From Ovis canadensis (taxonomy: Eukaryota; Chordata; Mammalia; Artiodactyla; Bovidae): DNA of 64,000 nt. The translations under genes were made by a program, and so were the position numbers. The notes below the pieces were generated by a model. The model saw only the letters and a list, made by a program, of their open reading frames with translations, searched no databases and was not told where the DNA came from. The number at the start of each line of letters is the position of its first letter. Position 1 is the first letter of the stretch. Location: assembly GCF_042477335.2 (NCBI RefSeq), contig NC_091247.1:227316001-227380000 (forward strand), written 5' to 3'. Shown here piece after piece: positions 51,495-62,208 of the stretch.

Positions 51495-51759
51495 AGGGGG
51501 TTGGGGGCAGGGAGTTGAGATCAGCTGGACTTGTGATCCTGATAAAGACCAAGGTCCAGTGGGCATCGGTCCCTATGCTGGCCTCCACTGAGAGGAAGAT
51601 CTGGGAGGGAAGCAGCTAGAGGGCCTTCCCTGATCTCACCCCTGGTGACCCATTTCTGCAGACTAGGGAGACGGACATGGAGAGGGAGAAACTGGCGTTT
51701 CCCCACTCTCTAAATCTCCAAGGACGTCCCCCTGCGGTCACGCCAATCTCTGTCCACAG

Positions 51760-51891
51760 ACCATCCTTGTAACTGTCCCCCAGCCTTGTAACTCAAGCTT
51801 CTTCATCTTGTTTGGGTCCCAGTGTCACCTCCTCAAAGAGCTTCCCCAACCACCTAACTTCAAAGACCACCTTCCCTCCCCTCAACCCCTT
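51760..51891 (+). mobile_element. L2 LINE fragment, left part
   Basis: The L2-like order ccatccttgtaactgtcccc, then agtgtcacctcctcaaagag and cttccccaaccacctaactt. It is interrupted by a CHR SINE and resumes at 52118. Confidence 0.6.
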
Positions 51892-51898
51892 CATCCTG

Positions 51899-52110
51899 TT
51901 TGTTTGTTTCTTATTTACTTATTTGGCTTCCTTGGATCTCAGTTGCAGCACGTGGGATCTTCAGTCTTTGTTGCAGCATGCAGTCTTTAGTTGGGGCATT
52001 CAAACTCTTAGTTGCGGCATGTGGGATCTAGTTCCCTGACCAGAGATCCATCCCAGGTCCCCTGCATTGGGAGCTGAGAGTCTCAGCCACTAGACAACCA
52101 CAGAAGTCCC
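51899..52110 (-). mobile_element. CHR-type SINE in L2, 7-bp duplication
   Basis: In reverse orientation: ttatttggcttccttggatc, then gttgcggcatgtgggatcta and ccactagacaaccacagaag. The duplication catcctg is at 51892-51898 and 52111-52117. Confidence 0.9.
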
Positions 52111-52117
52111 CATCCTG

Positions 52118-52310
52118 CTTCATTTTTCTTCACACACATCTCTTACCTCTGCTGACACTACATTATAGAGCTCTGTGTTCTGTTTATTATTGTCTGACGT
52201 CCCCACTGAGGGAGGGGCCTGTCTTCTGCACCGCTGTACTCCCTGTGCCTGGAACGTGGCCCACCACAGAGTAGATGCCCGTGAATTGAGCACATGAAGA
52301 ATGACTGAGA
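52118..52310 (+). mobile_element. L2 LINE fragment, right part (3' end)
   Basis: It has gtgttctgtttattattgtc, then gtccccactgagggaggggc and acagagtagatgcccgtgaa, the L2 3' order, completing the copy begun at 51760. Confidence 0.65.
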
Positions 52311-52522
52311 GGCCTGGCAGGGAGCAGGGGGTGGAGGAGGCAGTGAGGGACTGCGGGGTGCGGGAGAAGCGGGTGCTCTGGGTCCTGCTTCAGGCCTCGC
52401 GGCTACTTTGGCAGGGCGGGGTTCTGACCCCTGTGTGCCCGCACCAGGCATAGCGAGGGTGGGGTTTGGGAGGCTCTGTAGAGGCATGTGGAGGGAGAGA
52501 ACTGATGAAGCCAATGATTGGC

Positions 52523-52541
52523 CGTGTGCGTGTGCGTGTGC

Positions 52542-52593
<52 letters not shown>
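52523..52593. repeat. Compound (GTGTGC)n-(GT)n-(TA)n microsatellite
   Basis: The tract gtgtgcgtgtgcgtgtgcgt is followed by pure GT and then about 18 pure TA repeats ending tatatatc. It is likely highly length-variable. Confidence 0.95.
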
Positions 52594-52595
<2 letters not shown>

Positions 52596-52702
52596 TCTCC
52601 CCCGGGACTGCTTCCCCATCTTTGAAAGGAAGACACTGGCCTGAGTGCTACAGTTCTGATGCTGAGTCCAGACTGCTGGGACTTGGGGCTGGTAAAATGG
52701 GA

Positions 52703-52897
52703 AGTGGGGGGACTTCCCTGTTCAGGGAGCTAGGATCTCACACGCCACGGAGCAACGATGCCCACGGGTCACAAATACTGATCCCATGTTCTAGGGCTCG
52801 TGTTCTGCAACAGGAGAAGCCCCCCGAGCACCACGACCAAGACCCAGCGCCGCCAAAATAATAAATAAAATGTTCGTGAGAAAGTCTTTAAAAAATG
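52703..52897 (+). mobile_element. CHR-type SINE with 8-bp duplication
   Basis: It begins agtggggggacttccctg, lacks part of the tRNA-like region (next text is ttcagggagctaggatctca), and ends with an aataaataaaatg tail. The duplication aaatggga is at 52695-52702 and 52898-52905. Confidence 0.82.
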
Positions 52898-53029
52898 AAA
52901 TGGGACACAGGAATGACTGAGCAAGGGCTCATAGGCTGGCAAGTCCAATGGTCATCTCTTTCTTTGTTTCCCCTGACTCCACCTGACTCCACCCAACCCC
53001 ATTGACACTCCTTCATTTGTGCCCCCGCC

Positions 53030-53168
53030 TTGCTGGAAATCCTTTCTTCTCCTCTGTGTGTTCACCTTCAGGGCCTACATTCTATGGGAAGCCTTCTGAT
53101 TAGGCCTGGCCAATGCACTTGTATTTTTATCTCTTTCTCAAACTTCCTTCCCACCCCCTCACCCGCCA

Positions 53169-53211
<43 letters not shown>

Positions 53212-53325
53212 TGCCTCTATTGCTTCTGTGCCATAGGACCCTCATCCAATCAGCTCATCCCGTTTTCCCTGGCATCCAGCCCAGGAGAGGTGCCAGAAAA
53301 TACTCATCGAATGAAGAAATGAACA
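53030..53325 (+). mobile_element. L2 LINE 3' fragment containing a CA microsatellite
   Basis: L2-like text (acattctatgggaagccttc and the end agaaaatactcatcgaatga, then agaaatg) surrounds a CA tract at 53169-53208. Confidence 0.55.
53169..53208. repeat. (CA)n microsatellite
   Basis: About 19 pure CA repeats follow ccgccac and end cagagttg. Confidence 0.95.
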
Positions 53326-53707
53326 GCCCTTGGGTTCTTTCCTTTTTATTCAATCATACTCCAAGTATTGCCCACATAGGAAATTTTTTAATGTCAACAA
53401 ATGTTGACTAATACCTTGGACTTGAAGCGGGCATGAGCCGGGTTTCTGGGCGCCCAGGGCATGCTCTGCTTCTTGATGTGCATGCTGCTTACATCGGTGC
53501 GGTCGGTTTACAAAACTCATACTGTAACTTGATGAGTTATACACTTTTCTGTACATATGCAGAATGTTAAATAGAATTAAAGATAAAAAGATTTAAAGTC
53601 CTTGAAAGAATTTTGGTGTAGCCGTATTTTCCATGACAATGAAAATGTTCTTTTCTGCAAAGAATTGGGTGTATTTTTAGAGATACCACTGAGGGGGAAA
53701 AAGAACA

Positions 53708-54375
53708 TGTAGGCAGAACAATGGTCCCCAGAAATGCCCAACCCTAATCCCTGGAATTTGTAAATATATATTACCTTACATAGTAAAAAAAAAAAAAAAA
53801 AGAGCCTTCCCAAATGTGATTAGGTTAAGGATCTTGAGATGGAGAAAGTTTCCCGAATTACCCACGTTTACCCAATGCAATCACACACTCTTCTATTACT
53901 ATTATTATTAATTTATTTGGCTGTCCTGGGTCTTAGTTGCGGCACATGGGACCTTTCAGTCGTGCAGTTGAACTCTCAGTTGCAGCGGGAGAGATCTAGT
54001 TCCCTGACCAGGGACTGAGCCCAGGTCTCCTGCATTAAGAGTCTTAGCCACTGGACCACCGGAGAAATCCCCACGTATGTTCTCAAAATTGGAGGTTTCC
54101 TGGCTGTAGTCAGAGAGGTGACAACAGAAAAGTGATCAGATAAGTGCAGTGCTGCTGGTCTTGAAGGTGAAGGAAGGGACCACGAGTCAAGGGATGCAGG
54201 CAGCTTCTAGAAGCTGGAAAAGGCCAGGAAACAGATTCTCTGCCAGAGATTCCAGAAAAGAGCACAGCCTTCCCTGCACCTTGCTTTTAACCCATCTCCT
54301 CCCCCACCGCCCCCAGTCTTACTTCTAACCTGTAGTTTGTTGTTAGCCACAGAAAACCAATGCAGTGAGCAAACC
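53708..54375 (+). mobile_element. MaLR (MLT1-type) LTR, split by a CHR SINE
   Basis: The left part reads gaacaatggtccccagaaat, ccctaatccctggaatttgt and gtgattaggttaaggatctt. It resumes after 54071 with aggaagggaccacgagtcaa, gcttctagaagctggaaaag and gttagccacagaaaaccaat. This is the usual order of an old MaLR LTR, with a short A-run near 53784 and the CHR as insertions. Confidence 0.65.
53890..54071 (-). mobile_element. CHR-type SINE in the MaLR LTR
   Basis: In reverse orientation: attactattattattaattt, then cttagttgcggcacatggga, gttccctgaccagggactga and ccactggaccaccggag. Confidence 0.85.
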
Positions 54376-54832
54376 TGAGATGAAGGGAATCATATAAACT
54401 TTCTACTCAAGCACTTCTTTCCCCAAGGTTTATTTTGCAAACAACATTAGAGCAGCAATCAAGCAAAGTGCAGAGGAAAATCAACCACAAGCGGTCTGCT
54501 TTCAAAGGTCAGTTGCTTCGTTCCCTGACATCTGTGCCCATAGACCCGAACGCCATCCTGTGTATACAAGGGACGATGGCATTGGTGGTTCATGTTTTTC
54601 TCTCTCAATATTTGGGGCTGATCTGATTCAAAGAGCCTGTCAGTGTCAGGAACAAATGCGCCCAGAGAACTCTTCTCGCAGGGACTGGTCATCAGAGAAG
54701 CCAGCAGTCCTGATGCTGGTCCCTGACCGCCAACCTTCTATTCTCTGAGCATCATTTATTTTCCATATAATGGCCCATGGGACCGGGTGATCTCTAAGCA
54801 CCTTCCTGGATTTCCAATGTTCTGTGAGTCTA
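54376..54832. other. Intergenic, nothing recognised
   Basis: Single-copy-looking sequence between a MaLR LTR and a BovB. No convincing gene, repeat or RNA gene is seen. Confidence 0.5.
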
Positions 54833-55848
54833 TCAGTTCAGTTCAGTTCAGTCACTCAGTCGTGTCCAACTCTTTGCGACCCCATGAACCGCAGGGGCCT
54901 CCCTGTCCATGACCAACTCCCAGAGTCCACCCAAACCCGTGTCCATCGAGTCGGTGATACCATCCAACCATCTCATCTTCCGTCCTCCCCTTCTCCTCCT
55001 GCCCTCAGTCTTTCCCAGCATCAGGATCTTTTCAAATGAGTCAGCTCTTTGCATCAGGTGGCCAAAGTACCGGAGTTTCAGCTTCGACATCAGTCCTTCC
55101 AATGAATATTCAGGACTGATTTCCTTTAGGATGGACCGGTTGGATCTCCTTGCAGTCCAAGGGACTCTCAAGAGTCTTCTCCAACACCACAGTTCAAAAG
55201 CATTAATTCTTCAGCGCTCAGCTTTCTTTATAGTCACACTCTCACATCCATACATGACTACTGGAAAAACCGTAACCTTGACTAGATGGACCTTTGTTGA
55301 CAAAGTAATGTCTGCTTTTTATTTTTATTTTTTATTATTTATTTATTTATTATTATTTTTTTTAATGTCTGCCTTTTAATATGCTGTCTAGGTTGGTCAT
55401 TCCTTCCAAGGAGTGAGCATCTTTTAATTTCATGGTTGCAATCACCATCTGCAGTGATTTTGGAGCCCAGAAAAATAAAATCAGCCACTGTTTCCACTGT
55501 TTCCTCATCTATTTGCAAGGAAGTGATGGGATTGGATGCCATGATCTTTGTTTTCTGAATGTTGAGCTCTAAGTCAACTTTTTCACTCTCCTCTTCCGCT
55601 TTCATCAAGAGGCTCTTTAGTTCCTCTTCACTTTCTGCCATAAGGGTGGTGTCATTACATATCTGAGGTTATTGATATTTCTCCCGGCAATCCTGATTCC
55701 AGCTTGTGCTTCTTCCAGCCCAGCATTTCTCATGATGTACTCTGCATATAAGTTAAATAAGCAGGGTGACAATATACAGCCTTGACGTGCTCCTTTTCCT
55801 ATTTGGAACCAGTCTGTTGCTCCATGTCCAGATCTAACTGTTGCTTCA
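54833..55848 (-). mobile_element. BovB LINE, 5'-truncated, about 1.0 kb
   Basis: The reverse-complement BovB starts tcagttcagttcagttcagt at the left. It includes the RT-terminal region (ttcactttctgccataaggg) near 55628 and ends near aactgttgcttcatagttgg. A 57-base AT-rich insertion with its own duplication interrupts it at 55316-55372. No long frame survives. Confidence 0.9.
55316..55372 (-). mobile_element. Tail-only retro-insertion in BovB
   Basis: A T-rich tract (A-rich on the minus strand, with taataataaataaataaat-like text) of about 47 bases is flanked by taatgtctgc at 55306-55315 and 55363-55372. This looks like an insertion consisting of little more than a poly(A)-like tail plus its target duplication. 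Confidence 0.7.
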
Positions 55849-57260
55849 TAGTTGGAACCAATTGTTCATCTTTTCTGCTTAGTCCCCAAGAAGAAAAGAC
55901 AATATTTCTGGAGGTAGATCAGGAATAAATAACCTCTCCTCGGGTGGATGAACAGAAGGCCCAAGGGGCAGGTTCAAAGGCTCTCTTAGTCTCCCTTGAG
56001 AATCTGTTAAAAGTTTTTTTCAGTCATGTGAGTGTGTTGTCAGCAGCTTCCTAGCCTGACTTCTCCCTTCTTGTGACTCAGGTTCTTGGAACTCCGGTTC
56101 CTCTGCCTTTTTTTTTCATCAGGAAATTTAAACCCAACCGTCCCCAGATCAAGACTGCAACAGCTCCTCCAACGCTGGGTGCTTCTCACCTGCTACCAAG
56201 ACAGAGAGGCGACCTGGAAGGGTCCAACCACCTCCTCTCTTATCCTCTGGCCCCCTTTCCACCATCCACCTAGCACACGAAATAGTCTCTCATCATCTGT
56301 TGGCAGAAACTACAACTTTAGCATTCCACTTTTTAAAAATAGATCTCTGTTAAAATTCCCCCAGAAGGGATAACCTTAAAATTATTATTAGGCACCGACA
56401 CGTTGGGGAAAAGAAAGGAATTCAGCGATTTTGAAAGAGGAAGTGCTGGAGACGGTTGGGGGTTGGGGAGATACCTAACTAACATTACTTGAGAAGCCGC
56501 CTGATGTCCGAAGCTTCATGAATGTGGACAAGGATTATCCTCAGCCCCGAAAGGCAACTGGTGTTCTCTTCCATGTTAAGTAAGACACGTGAAACCCAGA
56601 GAGGCTGAGTCACGCTTAAAGTCACAAAGCAAGTTGGACCTGGAGTCTGGACTGGAACCCTGGAGCCAGGAAGGGAGAGACAGTAACTCACACACCGTCT
56701 GGCATTAGTGAGTCCATTTTTTGTGGTTTGGGGCGGGAAGGCCTCTTCAAGAATGCACGTTTGATGACAAGTTTGGAAAGGAGAGGCCTTTCTTCAACTG
56801 CCAGGCAGTGGGTTGCTCCTGGGAAGAACAATTGTACCTGGGATAGGGATGTGGGAGGTGTCGTGGGCTGTGCTGGATGTGGAAGGGGTTGAAATAGGGA
56901 AAGAAATGTGTTCATCCGGAGGGAGACCTGCGACCACACACTTTGTACCTGCGAAAGTCCCTTTTGCTCCAGAGCCCCAGGCTCCAGTCCGTCAGTGGAG
57001 GCTGAACTATATGTCCCCTGGGGCCTGTCCAGCCCGGACATGATCGGAGGACAGCTTGGGTGAGCCCGGCAGAGAGCTAGAGAGCCTGCCCTCCTTTCCC
57101 CCGCTCTTCCAGACTCTCAGAGCTCCTGCCTGGAGGTCACTTCCCTTGGCTATGAATGCAGCCTTTGTCCCTTGGGGTGGCAGAACTTGTATTAACAACC
57201 AACATTGTGTACTACTGCAAATAGGAAAAAAAAAAAAAAGGTGAACTTTAGAAGATGCTT
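55849..57260. other. Intergenic, only a MIR fragment recognised
   Basis: Mostly unique sequence. A MIR-like stretch at about 56540-56680 (cccagagaggctgagtcacg, then aaagtcacaaagcaagttgg) is the only element identified. Open frames of 60-117 codons are not supported. A poly(A) run at 57225-57239 follows gcaaatagg and may end another old retroelement. Confidence 0.5.
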
Positions 57261-57418
57261 TACTGGGACTTCCCTGGTGGTCCACTGGTTAAGAATCTGC
57301 CTTACAATGCAGGGAACACAGGTTTGATGCCTGGTCAGGGAACTAAGATCCCACATGCCTGAGGGCAACTAAGCCCAGGCACTGCAACGAAGACCCAACA
57401 CAGCCAAATAAATAAATA
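57261..57418 (+). mobile_element. CHR-type SINE
   Basis: It begins tactgggacttccctggtgg and carries gatgcctggtcagggaacta and cccacatgcctgagggcaac, with an aataaataa tail. A short duplication, atgctt, flanks it (57255-57260 and 57419-57424). Confidence 0.88.
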
Positions 57419-57441
57419 ATGCTTCATTAAATACCTACAGG

Positions 57442-57657
57442 TAAAGAGCCGACTCATTGGAAAAGACCCTGATGCTGGGAAAGATTGAGGGCAGGAGGAG
57501 AAGGGAGTGACAGAGGATGAGACAGCGGATGGCGTCACTGACTCAATGGACACGAGTTTGAGCAAGCTCTGGGAGTTGGTGGTGGACAGGGAGGCCTGGC
57601 ATGCTGCCGTTCATGGGGCCGCAAAGAGTCGGACACGACTGAGCGCCTAAACAACAG
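57442..57657 (+). mobile_element. BovB LINE 3' end
   Basis: It starts aaagagccgactcattggaa and runs through aaagattgagggcaggagga and gagtttgagcaagctctggg to agtcggacacgactgagcgc. It is 5'-truncated and little diverged. Confidence 0.9.
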
Positions 57658-57864
57658 CATCAACAAATCCCTCTAGGATGTGGCATTACATCATCATTAT
57701 TTTTGATTTGGTAATTATGAAAGTTTCGCTAGTTTCACTACATCGAGGACGCTCAAGTAACAAGAATCCTGAGCATTCAGAGTCATGATGAGAAATCAGA
57801 AATGAAACATTGCCGGTAATTTATCTTGTGTAGCCAACATGCCTGCACATGTCTGCTATGTGCG

Positions 57865-58012
57865 GGGCACTGTTTCATGACTTTACAAATGCTGACATTG
57901 GACCCTGTGACTCAGGAACACCATTATTGCTCTTTCATGGAGGAGCCAGGAGGCCCAGAGAGGTCACGCATCTGCTCCAAGGTCATCAAAGGCAGGGTCA
58001 AGGAACCAAGTC
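57865..58012 (+). repeat. MIR SINE fragment
   Basis: The MIR order is gggcactgtttcatgacttt, then gaggcccagagaggtcacgc, then ccaaggtcatcaaaggcagg. Confidence 0.65.
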
Positions 58013-58231
58013 AATTCAAGTGAAAAATTACTTTAAAATCTTTTCAGAATCTGTTTTTGAAAAAAGACTACATTTTATAAGGCTACCTTAATGTTTGGGA
58101 CTGTGTGGACAGAGCCTCCAAAAGCAAGAACTACACTGAGGCCAACAAATGCCTGCAAACGGCCCTGTCATCCCCGGTGACCCGCAGCATGGGTCGCAGT
58201 CCACCGGGGGTGGAGCTGGGTGGAGGAAGGA

Positions 58232-60465
58232 CAGGGGACACTGCATGGTCAACACCCAAATCAGATTGATTACATTCTTTGCAGCCAAAGATGGAGAAGC
58301 TCTAAACAGTTAGCAAAAACAAGACCGGGAGCTGACTGTGGCTCAGATCATGAATTCCTTATTGCCAAATTCAGGCTTGAATGGAAGAAAATAGGGGAAA
58401 CCACTAGACCATTCAGGCATGACCTAAGTCAAATCTGTTATGATTATACAACGGAAGTGACAAATACATTCAAGGCATTAGATCTCATAGAGTGCCTGAA
58501 GAACTATGGACGGACATTCGTGACATTGTACAGGAGGCAGTGATCAAGACCATCCCCAAGAAAAAGAAATGCAAAAACGCAAAATGGCTGTCTGAGGAGG
58601 CCTTACAAATAGCTGAGAAAAGAAGAGAAGCCAAAGGCAAAGGAGAAAAGATATGCCCATTTGAATGCAGAGTTCCAAAGAATAGCAAGGAGAGATAAGA
58701 AAGCGTTCCTCAGTGACCAATGCAAAGAAATAGAGGAAAATAATAAAATGGGAAAGACTAGAGATCTCTTCAAGAAAATAAAAGATACCAAGGGAACATT
58801 TCATGCAAAGATGGGCTCGATAAAGGACAGAGTGGTATGGTCCTAACAGAAGCAGAAGATATTAAGAAGAGGTGGCAAGAATACACGGAAGAACAATAAA
58901 AAAATATCTTCATGACCCAGATAACCACAATGGTGTGATCACTCACCTAGAGCCAGATATCCTGGAATGTGAAGTCAAGTGGGCCTTAAGAAGCATCACT
59001 ATGAACAAAGCTAGTGGAGGTGATGGCATTCCAGTTGAGCTATTTCAAATCCTAAAAGATGATGCTGTGAAAGTGCTGCACTCAATATGCCAGCAAATTT
59101 GGAAAACTCAGCAGTGGCCTCAGGACTGGAAAAGGTCAGCTTTCATTCCAATCCCAAAGAAAGGCAATGCCAAAGAATGTTCAAACGACCACACAATTGC
59201 ACTCATCTCACACTCTTGGAAAATAATGCTCAAAATTCTCCAAGCCAGGCTTCAACAATATGTGAACCGTGAACTTCCAGATGTTCAAGCTGGTCTTAGA
59301 AAAGGCAGAGGAACCAGAGATCAAATTGCCAACATCTACTGGATCATCGAAAAAGCAAGAGAGTTCCAGAAAAACATCTACTTCTGCTTTAGTAACTTCG
59401 CCAAAGCCTTTGACTGTGTGGATCACAATAAACTGTGGAAAATTCTGAAAGAGAGGGGTATACCAGACCACCTAATCTGCCTCTTGAGAAATCTGTATTC
59501 AGGTCAAGAAGCAACAGTTAAAATGGGACATGGAACAACACACTGGTTCCAAATAGGAAAAGGAGTATGTCAAAGCTGTATATTGTCACCCTGCTTATTT
59601 AACTTATATGCAGAGTACATCATGAGAAATGCTGGGCTGGAAGAAGCACAAGCTGGAATCAAGATCACCGGGAGAAATATCAATAACCTCAGATATGCAG
59701 ATGACACCACCCTTATGGCCGAAAGTGAAGAAGAGCTAAAGAGCCTCATGATGAAAGTGAAAGGAGAGAGTAAAAAAAGTTGGCTTAAAGCTCAACATTC
59801 AGAAAGCTAAGATCATGATATCCAGTCTCATCACTTCATGGCAAATAGATGGGGAAACAGGAGAGACTTTATTTTCTTGGGCTCCAAAATCACTGCAGAT
59901 GGTGACTGCAGCCATGAAATTAAAAGACACTTGCTCCTTGAAATAAAATCTTTGACCATCCTAGACAGCATATTAAAAAGCAGAGACATTACTTTGCCAA
60001 CAAAGGTCCATCTTGTGAAAGCTATGGTTTTTCCAGTGGTCATGTATGGATGTGAAACTTGGACTATAAAGAAAGCTGAGCACTGAAGAACTGATGCTTT
60101 TGAAGTGTGGTGTTGGAGAAGACTCTTGAGAGTCCCTTGGACTGCAAGGAGATCCAGCCAGTCCATCCTAAAGGAAATCAGTCCTGAATACATTGGAAGG
60201 ATTTATGCTAAAGCTGAAGCTCCAATACTTTGGCCACCTGATACAAAGGACTGACTCATTTGAAAAGACCCTGATGCTGGGAAAGACTGAAGGTGGGAGG
60301 AGAAGGGGACGACAGAGGATGACATGGTTGGATGGCATCACTGACTCGATGGACATGAGTTTGACTAAGCTTCAGGAGTTAGTAATGGACACGGAAGCCT
60401 GGCATGCTGCTGTCCTTGGGGTCACAAAGAGTTGGACACGACTGAGCGACTGAACTGAACTGAAC
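58232..60465 (+). mobile_element. BovB LINE, largest copy (2.2 kb), 5'-truncated
   Basis: It begins inside the endonuclease domain and runs through the reverse transcriptase to the BovB 3' terminus (gagcgactgaactgaactga). The endonuclease tail motif GSDHEFLIAKFRL is readable near 58350. Several frameshifts break the frame near 58490-58870 and again near 59775, so the element is dead. It abuts a CHR SINE directly at 60466. Confidence 0.95.
58872..59810 (+). pseudogene. BovB reverse transcriptase region, broken
   Basis: A 312-codon open stretch is readable as the RTE-clade RT domain, which copies the element's RNA into DNA at the target site. Seen in order: GGDGIPVELFQILKDDAVKV, the palm stretch FAKAFDCVDHNKLWKILKE, and NLRYADDTTLMAESEEELKS with the catalytic YADD. 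The block reading GVCQSCILSPCLFNLYAEY differs from other BovB copies, which have GVRQGCILSP there, so this copy has missense damage as well as frameshifts. The frame is lost after ESKKSW, near 59780. The first ten codons are not BovB-like and reflect a chance ATG after a frameshift. Confidence 0.88.
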
Positions 60466-60555
60466 CGTGCATGTGGGATCCTGGTTCCCTGACAGGGATG
60501 GAACCCTTGCCCCTTGAAGCGCGGAGTCTTAACCGCTGGACGGCCAGGGAAGTCC
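60466..60555 (-). mobile_element. CHR-type SINE, head only
   Basis: In reverse orientation: gtgcatgtgggatcctggtt, ccctgacagggatggaaccc, then gccagggaagtccc. The element's 3' part is missing where it meets the BovB end. Confidence 0.82.
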
Positions 60556-60577
60556 CAAAACAGCTCTTCTTAAACAC

Positions 60578-60735
60578 CTAGCACTGTGCCGAGTTCATTG
60601 TATCCAGCTCATTTAACCCTCAATCTAACTGCAGGACTGCAATTTCATCATCCCCATTTTACAGGTGAGAAAACTGAGGCTCAAAGATACTAAGTGGCTT
60701 ATTCACAGGGCCAGAGCACAGCACACACCGGGATC
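60578..60735 (+). repeat. MIR SINE
   Basis: Good MIR order: cacctagcactgtgccgagt, catcatccccattttacagg, then tgagaaaactgaggctcaaa. Confidence 0.8.
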
Positions 60736-61038
60736 TATTTCCCTGAGCCTTGCAAAGAGGCAGTGAGTGTGTGTCTGGGTCTCCCTTCAGTTGTATCGAT
60801 GTACTTATCTAACACCTACTTTACAAGCCTCATTGCAGAGTGTCTAGAGCCCAACAGCTATTCACACCCACCTTTGTCCTTTTCTGACGGGAATGTTGGG
60901 GGCAGTGGTCCATCCTAGGAGTGGCAGGTGAGGGGCTGGATCAGAGACAAAGTTTGGGCATGTTGGAGGCACACCTCCATGTAGACTCAACCCTTGGGGA
61001 TTGCAAGGGGCATCATACGAGACTGGGATGGATGTGTT

Positions 61039-61590
61039 AATTTCCTGTGCCTGCCGTCACAAATGACCACAAATTGGCTGGCTTGCAACAGAAATGGATT
61101 CCCTCATGGCTCCAGAGGCCAGAAATCGGAACCCAAGCACCAGCAGGGCTGCGTTCCCTCTGAATGGAGGACTTCCTGCCTCTTTCAGCATCTGGGGCTC
61201 CAGGCCCGGCTTGGGGCTGGGTCACTCTAGCTGTGGTGTGGCGGCTTTTGCTTGCGGTGGCTTCTCTTGTTGCGGAGCGCAGGCTCTAGAGCACGGGCTC
61301 AGTAACTGGTGCGCCAGCCACGTGGGCTCTTCTGGGGATCCAACCTGTGTCCTCTGCACTGGCAGGTGGATTTCTAACCACAAGACCAGCAGAGAAGTCC
61401 TGCCTCCCTGTTATAAGAGCATTTGACATTGGATTCAGGCTCCACCCTAAACCCAGTTTGCTCTCATGTCAGGAGCCTTGATTTCATTATATCCGCAAAG
61501 ACTTTGCCCCATAAAATCACGCACGTTCACAGGTTCTGAGAGGTGGACATATCTGTGGGGGGCACTGAGGGGCCACAGTTCAACCTCTTG
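61039..61590 (-). mobile_element. MaLR (MLT1-like) LTR, split by a CHR SINE
   Basis: Reverse-orientation text: ttcctgtgcctgccgtcaca, ggctccagaggccagaaatc, then after the insertion aagagcatttgacattggat, tatccgcaaagactttgccc and cacaggttctgagaggtgga. This is the order of an old MaLR-type LTR. The exact subfamily is not assigned. Confidence 0.55.
61229..61400 (-). mobile_element. CHR-type SINE in the MaLR LTR
   Basis: In reverse orientation: ggtggcttctcttgttgcgg, agcgcaggctctagagcacg, then gatttctaaccacaagacca and gcagagaagtcc. Confidence 0.85.
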
Positions 61591-62208
61591 GAGTAGTTTC
61601 TGCTACTTTTGTGGACGAAACATCCTTCCGATGGAGTCCATCATCTTCTTACCTGGGTCCTCGAATCTGCCTGGGACCCACCAGCCCCTGTTTCGGTCCA
61701 TGTCAAGTGAGCACTTGACCTGGCCTGCCCATCAGAACATAGCATCTCCCCAGCGGCAGTGATTGGTCCAGGGCTGGTCCAGCTGAGCTGAGCCCAGCGC
61801 TCGGGTTGTCTGTGCAGTGATGAGAGCAGAGAACGGAGCCCACACAGAGGAGAGCAGGGCTGCAGGACACTCAGGGAAGCCCAGCCTGCTGGGCACAGGA
61901 GCCAGAACCTGCCCCTTCCCCCTAGAGCCAGTTGAGAGGCATTTCTGCCTTTGCTCATCTGAGGGTCTGAGGGCAGGTTCACCACAAGCGTCACTAAGCA
62001 AGGGGGACATTTCAATGGCACGTTGACTGCCAGAGTCCTCCTCACCAGGGATTAACTGCGGGCCCTGAGAGGCCTGGGGACCAGCCTGCCCACCACACAG
62101 AGTGGGGACGGAGGTCCAGAGAGGTGGGACCTGCCCCGGGGTCACCCACAGGGTGCCGTCTGCCTAGAATGCCCTCTGACTCTCGAACTCAGCTGAGGTG
62201 CTAGCACA
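61591..62208. other. Intergenic, nothing recognised
   Basis: Unique-looking sequence. Overlapping open frames of 69 to 137 codons on the two strands have no recognisable domain. Confidence 0.5.

Noticed and set aside
58872..59810. BovB reverse-transcriptase frame as a domesticated gene
   Set aside because: Frameshifts on both sides, missense change before the YADD motif and standard BovB flanks show an ordinary dead element.
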